Of a stretch of 64,000 bases of DNA, positions 1-10,669 are shown in pieces. Source of the DNA: Clusia tigrina (taxonomy: Eukaryota > Arthropoda > Insecta > Diptera > Clusiidae); the NCBI GenBank assembly GCA_920105625.2, contig OV050030.1, positions 236,127,889 to 236,191,888 of the forward strand, read 5' to 3'. The notes under the pieces are model-generated. The model ran no database searches. It was not told where the DNA came from and worked only from the letters and a program-made list of their open reading frames with translations. Position 1 is the stretch's first letter, and each line of letters opens with the position of its first letter. A program made the position numbers and the translations under genes.

Positions 1-179
1 TTTACAAAATTGCAAGGTTTTATGACGCTCCAGTAAAAAGTTAGAAGCATTTGTATGTTGCAAACTTTGATGGATATAGGACATACCGTATAGAAGTTAG
101 GGCCATTTGAAGTTTTATCAGTGGTTGATTTGGGACTCAAGGGTAGCATAGCTTTGAGCGACAGCTTAAATTGACAAGA

Positions 180-281
180 GGCTCGAGTACTTTATTGTTA
201 CAAAATTTCAAGGTTTAATGACTCTCCAGTAAAAAGTTACAAGCATTTCTATAATATATATAATAGCTTAAATTGATAAGA
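180..281 (+). repeat. Truncated 102-bp monomer with AT-rich filler
   Basis: Successive GGCTCGAG marks at 180 and 282 are only 102 bp apart. The copy is normal to AAGCATTT (248), then carries 14 non-satellite bases (CTATAATATATATA, 249-262), and resumes at ATAGCTTA (263). About 108 bp of satellite is missing between those points. By position in the HOR this is the degraded second monomer (M2) of the first 17-mer copy, whose intact versions lie near 3793 and 7483. A deletion with a short templated-looking TA insert is typical of end-joining repair (inference). Confidence 0.85.
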
Positions 282-868
282 GGCTCGAGTACTTTATTTT
301 TACAAAATTTCAAGGTTTTATGACGCTCCAGTAAAAAGTTACAACATTTGTATGTTGCAAACTTTGATAGGTGTAAGACGTACCTTATAGAAGTTAGGGC
401 CATTTGAAGTTTTATCAGTGTTTGATTTGGGACTTAAGGGTAGTATAGCTTTGAGGAACAGCTTAAATTGACAAGAGGCTCGAGTACTTTATTGTTACAA
501 AATTTCAAGGTTTTATGCCGCTCCAGGAAAAACTTACAAGTATTTGTATGTTGCAAACTTTGATAGGTGTAGGACGTACCGTATAGAAGTTAGGGCCATT
601 TGAAGTTTTATCCGTGTTTGATTTGGGACTCAAGGGTAGCATAGCTTTGAGCGATAACTTAAATTGACAAGAGGCTCGAGTACTTTATTGTTACAAAATT
701 TCAAGGTTTTATGACGCTCCAGTCAAAAGTTACAAGCATTTGTATGTTGCAAACTTTGATAGGTGTAGGATGTACCGTATAGAAGTTAGGGCCATTTGAA
801 GTTTTATCAGTGTTTGATTTGGGCCTCAAGGGAAGCATAACTTTGAGCGATAACTTAAATTGACAAGA

Positions 869-1049
869 GGCTCGAGTACTTTATTGTTATAAAATTTCAA
901 GGTTTTAAAGTTACAAGCATTTGAATGTTGCAAACTTTGATAGGTGTAGGACGTACCGTATAGAAGTTAGGGCCATTTGAAGTTTTATCAGTGTTTGATT
1001 TGGGACTCAAGGGTAGCATAGCTTTGAGCGATAGCTTAAATTGAGAAGA
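869..1049 (+). repeat. 181-bp monomer class (15-bp internal deletion)
   Basis: This is the first of seven left-arm copies in which GGTTTTATGACGCTCC...AAAGTTAC is shortened to GGTTTTAAAGTTAC. The deletion joints lie near 905, 4611, 6160, 8301, 9461, 12577 and 13737. The right arm has five in inverted form near 57089, 58837, 59998, 62137 and 63298. None was seen between 13750 and 57088. They are the M6 and M12 positions of the 17-mer, so the deletion is ancestral to that HOR and marks zones A and A'. Confidence 0.88.
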
Positions 1050-2029
1050 GGCTCGAATACTTTATTTTTACAAAATTTCAAGGTTTTATACGCTCCAGTA
1101 AAAAGTTACAAGCATTTGTATGTTGCAAACTTTGATAGGTGTAGGACGTACCATATAGAAGTTAGGGCCATTTGAAGTTTTATCAGTGTTTGATTTGGGA
1201 CTCAAGGGTAGCATAGCTTTGAACGATAGCTTAAACTGACAAGAGGCTCGAGTACTTTATTGTTCAAATTTTCAAGGTTTTATGACGCTCCAGTCAAAAG
1301 TTACATGCATTTGTATGTTGCAAACTTTGATAGGTGTAGGATGTACCGTATAGAAGTTAGGGCCATTTGAAGTTTTATCAGTGTTTGATTTGGGCCTCAA
1401 GGGTAGCATAGCTTTGAGCGATAGCTTAAATTGACAAGAGGCTCGAGTACTTTATTGTTACAAAATTTCAAGGTTTTATGACGCTCCAGTAAAAAGTTAC
1501 AAGCATTTGTATGTTGCAAACTTTGATAGGTGTAGGACGTACCGTATAGAAGCTAGGGCCATTTGAAGTTTTATCAGTGTTTGATTTGGGACTCAAGGGT
1601 AGCATAGCTTTGAGCGATAGCTTAAATTGACAAGAGGCTCTACTACTTTATTGTTACACAAAATTGAAGGTTTTATGACGCTCCAGTAAAAAGTTACAAG
1701 CATTTATATGTTGCAAACTTTGATAGGTGTAGGACGTACCGTATAGAAGTTGGGTCCATTTGAAGTCTTATCAGTTTTTGATTTGGGACTCAAGGGTAGC
1801 ATAGCTTTGAGCGATAGCTTAAATTGACAAGAGGCTCGAGTACTTTATTGTTACAAAATTTCAGTGTTTTATGACGCTCCAGTAAAAAGTTACAAGCATT
1901 TGTATGTTGCAAACTTTGATAGGTGTAGGACGTACCGTATAGAAGTTAGGGCCATTTGAAGTTCTATCAGTGTTTGATTTGGGACTCAAGGGTAGCATAA
2001 CTTTGAGCGATAGCTTAAATTGACAAGAG

Positions 2030-3597
2030 GCTCGAGTACTTTATTGTAAAAAAATTTCTAGGTTTTATGACGCTCCAGTAAAAAGTTAGAAGCATTTGTA
2101 TGTTGCAAACTTTGATAGGTGTAGGACGTACCGTATAGAAGTTAGGGCCATTTGAAGTTTTATCAGTGTTTGATTTGGGACTTAAGGGTAGCATAGCTTT
2201 GAGCAACTGCTTAAATTGACAAGAGGCTCGAGTACTTTATTGTTACAAAATTCCAAGGTTTTATGCCGCCCCAGGAAAAACTTACAAGCATTTGTATGTT
2301 GCAAACTTTGATAGGTGTAGGACGTACCTTATAGAAGTTAGGGCCATTTGAAGTTTTATCAGTGTTTTATTTGGGACTCAAGGGTAGCATAGCTTTAAAC
2401 GATAACTTAAATTGACAAGAGGTTCGAGTACTTTATTGTTACAAAATTTCAAGACTTTATGACGCTCCAGTAAAAAGTTACATGCATTTGTATATTGCAA
2501 TCTTTGATAGGTGTAGGACGTACCGTATAGACGTTAGGGCCATTTGAAGTTTTATCAGTGGTTGATTTGGGACTCAAGGGTAGCATAACTTGGAGCGACA
2601 GCTTAAATTGACAAGAGGCTCGAGTCCTTTATTGTTACAAAATCTCAAGGTTTTATGACGCTCCAGTAAAAAGTTACAAGCATTTGAATGTTGCAAACTT
2701 TGATAGGTGTAGGACGTACCGTATAGAAGTTAGGGCCATTTGAAGTTTTATCAGTGTTTGATTTGGGACTCAAGGGTAGCATAGCTTTGAGCGATAGCTT
2801 AAATTGACAAGAGGCTCGAGTACTTTATTTTTACAAAATTTCAAGGTTTTATGACGCTCCAGTAAAAAGTTAGAAGCATTTGTATGTTGCAAACTTTGAT
2901 AGGTGTAGGACGTACCGTATAGAAGTTAGGGCCATTTGAAGTTTTATCAGTGTTTGATTTGGGACTTAAGGGTAGCATAGCTTTGAGCAACAGCTTAAAT
3001 TGACAAGAGGCTCGAGTACTTTATTGTTACAAAATTTCAAGGTTTTATGCCGCCCCAGGAAAAACTTACAAGCATTTGTATGTTGCAAACTTTGATAGGT
3101 GTAGGACGTACCTTATAGAAGTTAGGGCCATTTCAAGTTTTATCAGTGTTTTATTTGGGACTCAAGGGTAGCATAGCTTTGAGCGATAACTTAAATTGAC
3201 AAGAGGTTCGAGTACTTTATTGTTACAAAATTTCAAGACTTTATGACGCTCCAGTAAAAAGTTACATGCATTTGTATATTGCAATCTTTGATAGGTGTAG
3301 GACGTACCGTATAGACGTTAGGGCCATTTGAAGTTTTATCAGTGGTTGATTTGGGACTCAAGGGTAGCATAACTTGGAGCGACAGCTTAAATTGACAAGA
3401 GGCTCGAGTCCTTTGTTGTTACAAAATCTCAAGGTTTTATGACGCTCCAGTAAAAAGTTACAAGCATTTGAATGTTGCAAACTTTGATAGGTGTAGGACG
3501 TACCGTATTAAGTTAGGGCCATTTGAAGTTTTATCAGTGTTTGATTTGGGACTCAAGGGTAGCATAGCTTTGAGCGATAGCTTAAATTGACAAGAGG
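2030..3597 (+). repeat. 784-bp (4-monomer) direct duplication M14-M17
   Basis: The M15 mark (GCCGCCCCAGG after GGCTCGAG) occurs at 2225 and again at 3009, exactly 784 = 4 x 196 bp apart. M16 (ACATGCATTTGTATATTGC) and M17 (GTCCTTT...ATCTCAAGG) follow each. The monomer joining the two blocks (about 2812-3008) is a chimera: it starts like M1 (TTTTTACAAAA, GTTAGAAGC) and ends like M14 (GACTTAAGGG, GAGCAACAGC). That is the expected scar of an unequal crossover between M1 and M14. Confidence 0.85.
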
Positions 3598-3680
3598 CTC
3601 GAGTACTTTATTTTTACAAAATTTCAAGGTTTTATGACGCTCCAGTAAAAAGTTAGAAGCATTTGTATGTTGCAAACTTT

Positions 3681-6600
3681 GATGGATATAGGACATACCG
3701 TATAGAAGTTAGGGCCATTTGAAGTTTTATCAGTGGTTGATTTGGGACTCAAGGGTAGCATAGCTTTGAACGACAGCTTAAATTGACAAGAGGCTCGAGT
3801 ACTTTATTGTTACAAAATTTCAAGGTTTTATGCCGCTCCAGGAAAAGCTTACAAGCATTTGTATCTTGCAAACTTTGATAGGTGTAGGACGTACCGTATA
3901 GAAGTTAGGGCCATTTGAAGTTTTATCAGTGTTTGATTTGGGACTCAAGGGTAGCATAGCTTTGAACGATAACTTAAATTGACAAGAGGCTCGAGTACTT
4001 TATTGTTACAAAATTTCAAGGTTTTATGACGCTCCAGTAAAAAGTTACAACATTTGTATGTTGCAAACTTTGATAGGTGTAAGACGTACCTTATAGAAGT
4101 TAGGGCCATTTGAAGTTTTATCAGTGTTTGATTTGGGACTTAAGGGTAGTATAGCTTTGAGGAACAGCTTAAATTGACAAGAGGCTCGAGTACTTTATTG
4201 TTACAAAATTTCAAGGTTTTATGCCGCTCCAGGAAAAACTTACAAGTATTTGTATGTTGCAAACTTTGATAGGTGTAGGACGTACCGTATAGAAGTTAGG
4301 GCCATTTGAAGTTTTATCCGTGTTTGATTTGGGACTCAAGGGTAGCATAGCTTTGAGCGATAACTTAAATTGATAAGAGGCTCGAGTACTTTATTGTTAC
4401 AAAATTTCAAGGTTTTATGACGCTCCAGTCAAAAGTTACAAGCATTTGTATGTTGCAAACTTTGATAGGTGTAGGATGTACCGTATAGAAGTTAGGGCCA
4501 TTTGAAGTTTTATCAGTGTTTGATTTGGGCCTCAAGGGAAGCATAACTTTGAGCGATAACTTAAATTGACAAGAGGCTCGAGTACTTTATTGTTATAAAA
4601 TTTCAAGGTTTTAAAGTTACAAGCATTTGAATGTTGCAAACTTTGATAGGTGTAGGACGTACCGTATAGAAGTTAGGGCCATTTGAAGTTTTATCAGTGT
4701 TTGATTTGGGACTCAAGGGTAGCATAGCTTTGAGCGATAGCTTAAATTGAGAAGAGGCTCGAATACTTTATTTTTACAAAATTTCAAGGTTTTATACGCT
4801 CCAGTAAAAAGTTACAAGCATTTGTATGTTGCAAACTTTGATAGGTGTAGGACGTACCATATAGAAGTTAGGGCCATTTGAAGTTTTATCAGTGTTTGAT
4901 TTGGGACTCAAGGGTAGCATAGCTTTGAACGATAGCTTAAACTGACAAGAGGCTCGAGTACTTTATTGTTCAAATTTTCAAGGTTTTATGACGCTCCAGT
5001 CAAAAGTTACATGCATTTGTATGTTGCAAACTTTGATAGGTGTAGGATGTACCGTATAGAAGTTAGGGCCATTTGAAGTTTTATCAGTGTTTGATTTGGG
5101 ACTCAAGGGTAGCATAGCTTTGAACGATAGCTTAAACTGACAAGAGGCTCGAGTACTTTATTGTTCAAATTTTCAAGGTTTTATGACGCTCCAGTAAAAA
5201 GTTACAAGCATTTATATGTTGCAAACTTTGATAGGTGTAGGACGTACCCTATAGAAGTTAGAGCCATTTGAAGTCTTATCAGTTTTTGATTTGGGACTCA
5301 AGGGTAGCATACCTTTGAGCGATAGCTTAAATTGACAAGAGGCTCGAGTACTTTATTGTTACAAAATTACAAGGTTTTATGACGCTCCAGTAAAAAGTTA
5401 CAAGCATTTGAATGTTGCAAACCTTGATAGGTGTAAGACGTACCGTATAGAAGTTAGGGCCATTTTAAGTTTTATCAATGTTTAACTTGGGACTCAAGGG
5501 TAGCATAGCTTTGAGCGATAGCTTAAATTGACAAGAGGCTCGAGTACTTTATTGTTACAAAATTTCAAGGTTTTATGACGCTCCAGTAAAAAGTTACAAG
5601 CATTTGTATGTTGCAAACTTTGATAGGTGTAGGACGTACCGTATAGAAGCTAGGGCCATTTGAAGTTTTATCAGTGTTTGATTTGGGACTCAAGGGTAGC
5701 ATAGCTTTGAGCGATAGCTTAAATTGACAAGAGGCTCTAATACTTTATTGTTACACAAAATTGAAGGTTTTATGACGCTCCAGTAAAAAGTTACAAGCAT
5801 TTATATGTTGCAAACTTTGATAGGTGTAGGACGTACCGTATAGAAGTTGGGTCCATTTGAAGTCTTATCAGTTTTTGATTTGGGACTCAAGGGTAGCAGA
5901 GCTTTGAGCGATAGCTTAAATTGACAAGAGGCTCGAGTACTTTATTGTTACAAAATTTCAGTGTTTTATGACGCTCCAGTAAAAAGTTACAAGCATTTGT
6001 ATGTTGCAAACTTTGATAGGTGTAGGACGTACCGTATAGAAGTTAGGGCCATTTGAAGTTTTATCAATGTTTGATTTGGGTCTCAAGGGTAGCATAACTT
6101 TGAGCGATAGCTTAAATTGACAAGAGGCTCGAGTACTTTATTGTTACAAAGTTTCCAGGTTTTAAAGTTACAAGCATTTGAATGTTGCAAACTTTGATAG
6201 GTGTAGGACGTACCGTATAGAAGTAAGGACCATTTGAAGTTTTATCAGTGTTTGATTTGGGACTCAAGGGTAGCATAGCTTTGAGCGATAGCTTAAATTG
6301 AGAAGAGGCTCGAATACTTTATTTTTACAAAATTTCAAGGTTTTATACGCTCCAGTAAAAAGTTACAAGCATTTGTATGTTGCAAACTTTGATAGGTGTA
6401 GGACGTACCATATAGAAGTTAGGGCCATTTGAAGTTCTATCAGTGTTTGATTTGGGACTCAAGGGTAGCATAACTTTGAGCGATAGCTTAAATTGACAAG
6501 AGGCTAGAGTACTTTATTGTAAAAAAATTTCTAGGTTTTATGACGCTCCAGTAAAAAGTTAGAAGCATTTGTATGTTGCAAACTTTGATAGGTGTAGGAC

Positions 6601-7370
6601 GTACCGTATAGAAGTTAGGGCCATTTGAAGTTTTATCAGTGTTTGATTTGGGACTTAAGGGTAGCATAGCTTTGAGCAACAGCTTAAATTGACAAGAGGC
6701 TCGAGTACTTTATTGTTACAAAATTCCAAGGTTTTATGCCGCCCCAGGAAAAACTTACAAGCATTTGTATGTTGCAAACTTTGATAGGTGTAGGACGTAC
6801 CTTATAGAAGTTAGGGCCATTTGAAGTTTTATCAGTGTTTTATTTGGGACTCAAGGGTAGCATAGCTTTAAACGATAACTTAAATTGACAAGAGGTTCGA
6901 GTACTTTATTGTTACAAAATTTCAAGACTTTATGACGCTCCAGTAAAAAGTTACATGCATTTGTATATTGCAATCTTTGATAGGTGTAGGACGTACCGTA
7001 TAGACGTTAGGGCCATTTGAAGTTTTATCAGTGGTTGATTTGGGACTCAAGGGTAGCATAACTTGGAGCGACAGCTTAAATTGACAAGAGGCTCGAGTCC
7101 TTTATTGTTACAAAATCTCAAGGTTTTATGACGCTCCAGTAAAAAGTTACAAGCATTTGAATGTTGCAAACTTTGATAGGTGTAGGACGTACCGTATAGA
7201 AGTTAGGGCCATTTGAAGTTTTATCAGTGTTTGATTTGGGACTCAAGGGTAGCATAGCTTTGAGCGATAGCTTAAATTGACAAGAGGCTCGAGTACTTTA
7301 TTTTTACAAAATTTCAAGGTTTTATGACGCTCCAGTAAAAAGTTAGAAGCATTTGTATGTTGCAAACTTT
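3681..7370 (+). repeat. HOR A copy 2 (3690 bp, 17-mer plus 391-bp insertion)
   Basis: This copy aligns with copy 3 but carries two extra monomers (391 bp) at about 5095-5485. The insert repeats the M7/M8 boundary (GAACGATAGCTTAAACTG at 4927 and again at 5117) and then switches to an M10-like tail (TTTATATG, CTTATCAG), so it contains at least one hybrid monomer. It also holds changes I did not see elsewhere, such as GTTAGAGCC near 5267 and CATTTTAAG near 5461. Both 181-bp monomers are present (deletion joints near 4611 and 6160). Confidence 0.88.
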
Positions 7371-10300
7371 GATGGATATAGGACATACCGTATAGAAGTT
7401 AGGGCCATTTGAAGTTTTATCAGTGGTTGATTTGGGACTCAAGGGTAGCATAGCTTTGAGCGACAGCTTAAATTGACAAGAGGCTCGAGTACTTTATTGT
7501 TACAAAATTTCAAGGTTTTATGCCGCTCCAGGAAAAGCTTACAAGCATTTGTATCTTGCAAACTTTGATAGGTATAGGACGTACCGTATAGAAGTTAGGG
7601 CCATTTGAAGTTTTATCAGTGTTTGATTTGGGACTCAAGGGTAGCATAGCTTTGAACGATAACTTAAATTGACAAGAGGCTCGAGTACTTTATTGTTACA
7701 AAATTTCAAGGTTTTATGACGCTCCAGTAAAAAGTTACAACATTTGTATGTTGCAAACTTTGATAGGTGTAAGACGTACCTTATAGAAGTTAGGGCCATT
7801 TGAAGTTTTATCAGTGTTTGATTTGGGACTTAAGGGTAGTATAGCTTTGAGGAACAGCTTAAATTGACAAGAGGCTCGAGTACTTTATTGTTACAAAATT
7901 TCAAGGTTTTATGCCGCTCCAGGAAAAACTTACAAGTATTTGTATGTTGCAAACTTTGATAGGTGTAGGACGTACCGTATAGAAGTTAGGGCCATTTGAA
8001 GTTTTATCCGTGTTTGATTTGGGACTCAAGGGTAGCATAGCTTTGAGCGATAACTTAAATTGACAAGAGGCTCGAGTACTTTATTGTTACAAAATTTCAA
8101 GGTTTTATGACGCTCCAGTCAAAAGTTACAAGCATTTGTATGTTGCAAACTTTGATAGGTGTAGGATGTACCGTATAGAAGTTAGGGCCATTTGAAGTTT
8201 TATCAGTGTTTGATTTGGGCCTCAAGGGAAGCATAACTTTGAGCGATAACTTAAATTGACAAGAGGCTCGAGTACTTTATTGTTATAAAATTTCAAGGTT
8301 TTAAAGTTACAAGCATTTGAATGTCGCAAACTTTGATAGGTGTAGGACGTACCGTATAGAAGTTAGGGCCATTTGAAGTTTTATCAGTGTTTGATTTGGG
8401 ACTCAAGGGTAGCATAGCTTTGAGCGATAGCTTAAATTGAGAAGAGGCTCGAATACTTTATTTTTACAAAATTTCAAGGTTTTATACGCTCCAGTAAAAA
8501 GTTACAAGCATTTGTATGTTGCAAACTTTGATAGGTGTAGGACGTACCATATAGAAGTTAGGGCCATTTGAAGTTTTATCAGTGTTTGATTTGGGACTCA
8601 AGGGTAGCATAGCTTTGAACGATAGCTTAAACTGACAAGAGGCTCGAGTACTTTATTGTTCAAATTTTCAAGGTTTTATGACGCTCCAGTCAAAAGTTAC
8701 ATGCATTTGTATGTTGCAAACTTTGATAGGTGTAGGATGTACCGTATAGAAGTTAGGGCCATTTGAAGTTTTATCAGTGTTTGATTTGGGCCTCAAGGGT
8801 AGCATAGCTTTGAGCGATAGCTTAAATTGACAAGAGGCTCGAGTACTTTATTGTTACAAAATTTCAAGGTTTTATGACGCTCCAGTAAAAAGTTACAAGC
8901 ATTTGTATGTTGCAAACTTTGATAGGTGTAGGACGTACCGTATAGAAGCTAGGGCCATTTGAAGTTTTATCAGTGTTTGATTTGGGACTCAAGGGTAGCA
9001 TAGCTTTGAGCGATAGCTTAAATTGACAAGAGGCTCGAATACTTTATTGTTACACAAAATTGAAGGTTTTATGACGCTCCAGTAAAAAGTTACAAGCATT
9101 TATATGTTGCAAACTTTGATAGGTGTAGGACGTACTGTATAGAAGTTGGGTCCATTTGAAGTCTTATCAGTTTTTGAGTTGGGACTCAAGGGTAGCATAG
9201 CTTTGAGCGATAGCTTAAATTGACAAGAGGCTCGAGTACTTTATTGTTACAAAATTTCAGTGTTTTATGACGCTCCAGTAAAAAGTTACAAGCATTTGTA
9301 TGTTGCAAACTTTGATAGGTGTAGGACGTACCGTATAGAAGTTAGGGCCATTTGAAGTTTTATCAATGTTTGATTTGGGTCTCAAGGGTAGCATAACTTT
9401 GAGCGATAGCTTAAATTGACAAGAGGCTCGAGTACTTTATTGTTACAAAGTTTCCAGGTTTTAAAGTTACAAGCATTTGAATGTTGCAAACTTTGATAGG
9501 TGTAGGACGTACCGTATAGAAGTAAGGACCATTTGAAGTTTTATCAGTGTTTGATTTGGGACTCAAGGGTAGCATAGCTTTGAGCGATAGCTTAAATTGA
9601 GAAGAGGCTCGAATACTTTATTTTTACAAAATTTCAAGGTTTTATACGCTCCAGTAAAAAGTTACAAGCATTTGTATGTTGCAAACTTTGATAGGTGTAG
9701 GACGTACCATATAGAAGTTAGGGCCATTTGAAGTTCTATCAGTGTTTGATTTGGGACTCAAGGGTAGCATAGCTTTGAGCGATAGCTTAAATTGACAAGA
9801 GGCTCGAGTACTTTATTGTAAAAAAATTTCTAGGTTTTATGACGCTCCAGTAAAAAGTTAGAAGCATTTGTATGTTGCAATCTTTGATAGGTGTAGGACG
9901 TACCGTATAGAAGTTAGGGCCATTTGAAGTTTTATCAGTGTTTGATTTGGGACTTAAGGGTAGCATAGCTTTGAGCAACAGCTTAAATTGACAAGAGGCT
10001 CGAGTACTTTATTGTTACAAAATTTCAAGGTTTTATGCCGCCCCAGGAAAAACTTACAAGCATTTGTATGTTGCAAACTTTGATAGGTGTAGGACGTACC
10101 TTATAGAAGTTAGGGCCATTTGAAGTTTTATCAGTGCTTTATTTGGGACTCAAGGGTAGCATAGCTTTGAGCGATAACTTAAATTGACAAGAGGTTCGAG
10201 TACTTTATTGTTACAAAATTTCAAGACTTTATGACGCTCCAGTAAAAAGTTACATGCATTTGTATATTGCAATCTTTGATAGGTGTAGGACGTACCGTAT

Positions 10301-10669
10301 AGACGTTAGGGCCATTTGAAGTTTTATCAGTGGTTGATTTGGGACTCAAGGGTAGCATAACTTGGAGCGACAGCTTAAATTGACAAGAGGCTCGAGTCCT
10401 TTATTGTTACAAAATCTCAAGGTTTTATGACGCACCAGTAAAAAGTTACAAGCATTTGAATGTTGCAAACTTTGATAGGTGTAGGACGTACCGTATAGAA
10501 GTTAGGGCCATTTGAAGTTTTATCAGTGTTTGATTTGGGAATCAAGGGTAGCATAGCTTTGAGCGATAGCTTAAATTGACAAGAGGCTCGAGTACTTTAT
10601 TTTTACAAAATTTCAAGGTTTTATGACGCTCCAGTAAAAAGTTACAAGCATTTATATGTTGCAAACTTT
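7371..10669 (+). repeat. HOR A copy 3: canonical 17-monomer unit, 3299 bp
   Basis: This is the simplest unit of zone A and serves as reference. It has seventeen distinguishable monomers in order. M1: GATGGATA. M2: GGAAAAGCTT, TATCTTGC. M3: ACAACATT, TTGAGGAACAGC. M4: CAAGTATTT, ATCCGTG. M5: CAGTCAAAAG, GATGTACC. M6: 15-bp deletion near 8301. M7: TATACGCTCC, AAACTG. M8: GTTCAAATTTTC. M9: AAGCTAGG. M10: ACACAAAATTGAAGG. M11: TTTCAGTG. M12: second 15-bp deletion near 9461. M13: GTTCTATC. M14: GTAAAAAAATTTC. M15: GCCGCCCC. M16: TATATTGCAATC. M17: GTCCTTT. Two 15-bp deletions and single-base losses account for 3299 against 17 x 196 = 3332. Confidence 0.9.
8836..9031 (+). repeat. Representative near-consensus 196-bp monomer
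   Basis: This copy differs from my by-eye consensus at one base (AAGCTAGG for AAGTTAGG). It holds an XhoI palindrome CTCGAG near its start, two RsaI GTAC sites, five CpG sites (in CTCGAG, GACGCT, GGACGTACCG twice, GAGCGAT), short A/T tracts, the small dyad CAAACTTTG near the middle, and an imperfect internal direct repeat (ATAGCTTTGAGCG next to ATAGCTTAAATTG) near its 3' end. G+C is 37% by hand count. Because 196 is one more than a multiple of three, a frame cannot stay open through successive copies. Confidence 0.95.

Larger units (their letters stand above)
69..3680 (+). repeat. HOR A copy 1 (17-mer derivative, 3612 bp)
   Basis: I delimit the copies of the left 17-mer HOR by the M1 variant GATGGATATAGG, found at 69, 3681, 7371, 10670, 14946 and 18664. 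Copy 1 has lost most of M2 (the truncated monomer at 180-281) and lacks M12 and part of M11/M13: the M11 head (TTTCAGTG) runs into the M13 tail (GTTCTATC) near 1860-1965. It gained a second run of M14-M17 by a 784-bp (4-monomer) duplication. A 181-bp monomer (M6) starts at 869. Confidence 0.85.

Noticed and set aside
249..262. TA-rich tract as a promoter TATA element or microsatellite locus
   Set aside because: It is 14 bp inside a damaged monomer with no gene nearby; repair filler is the simpler explanation.
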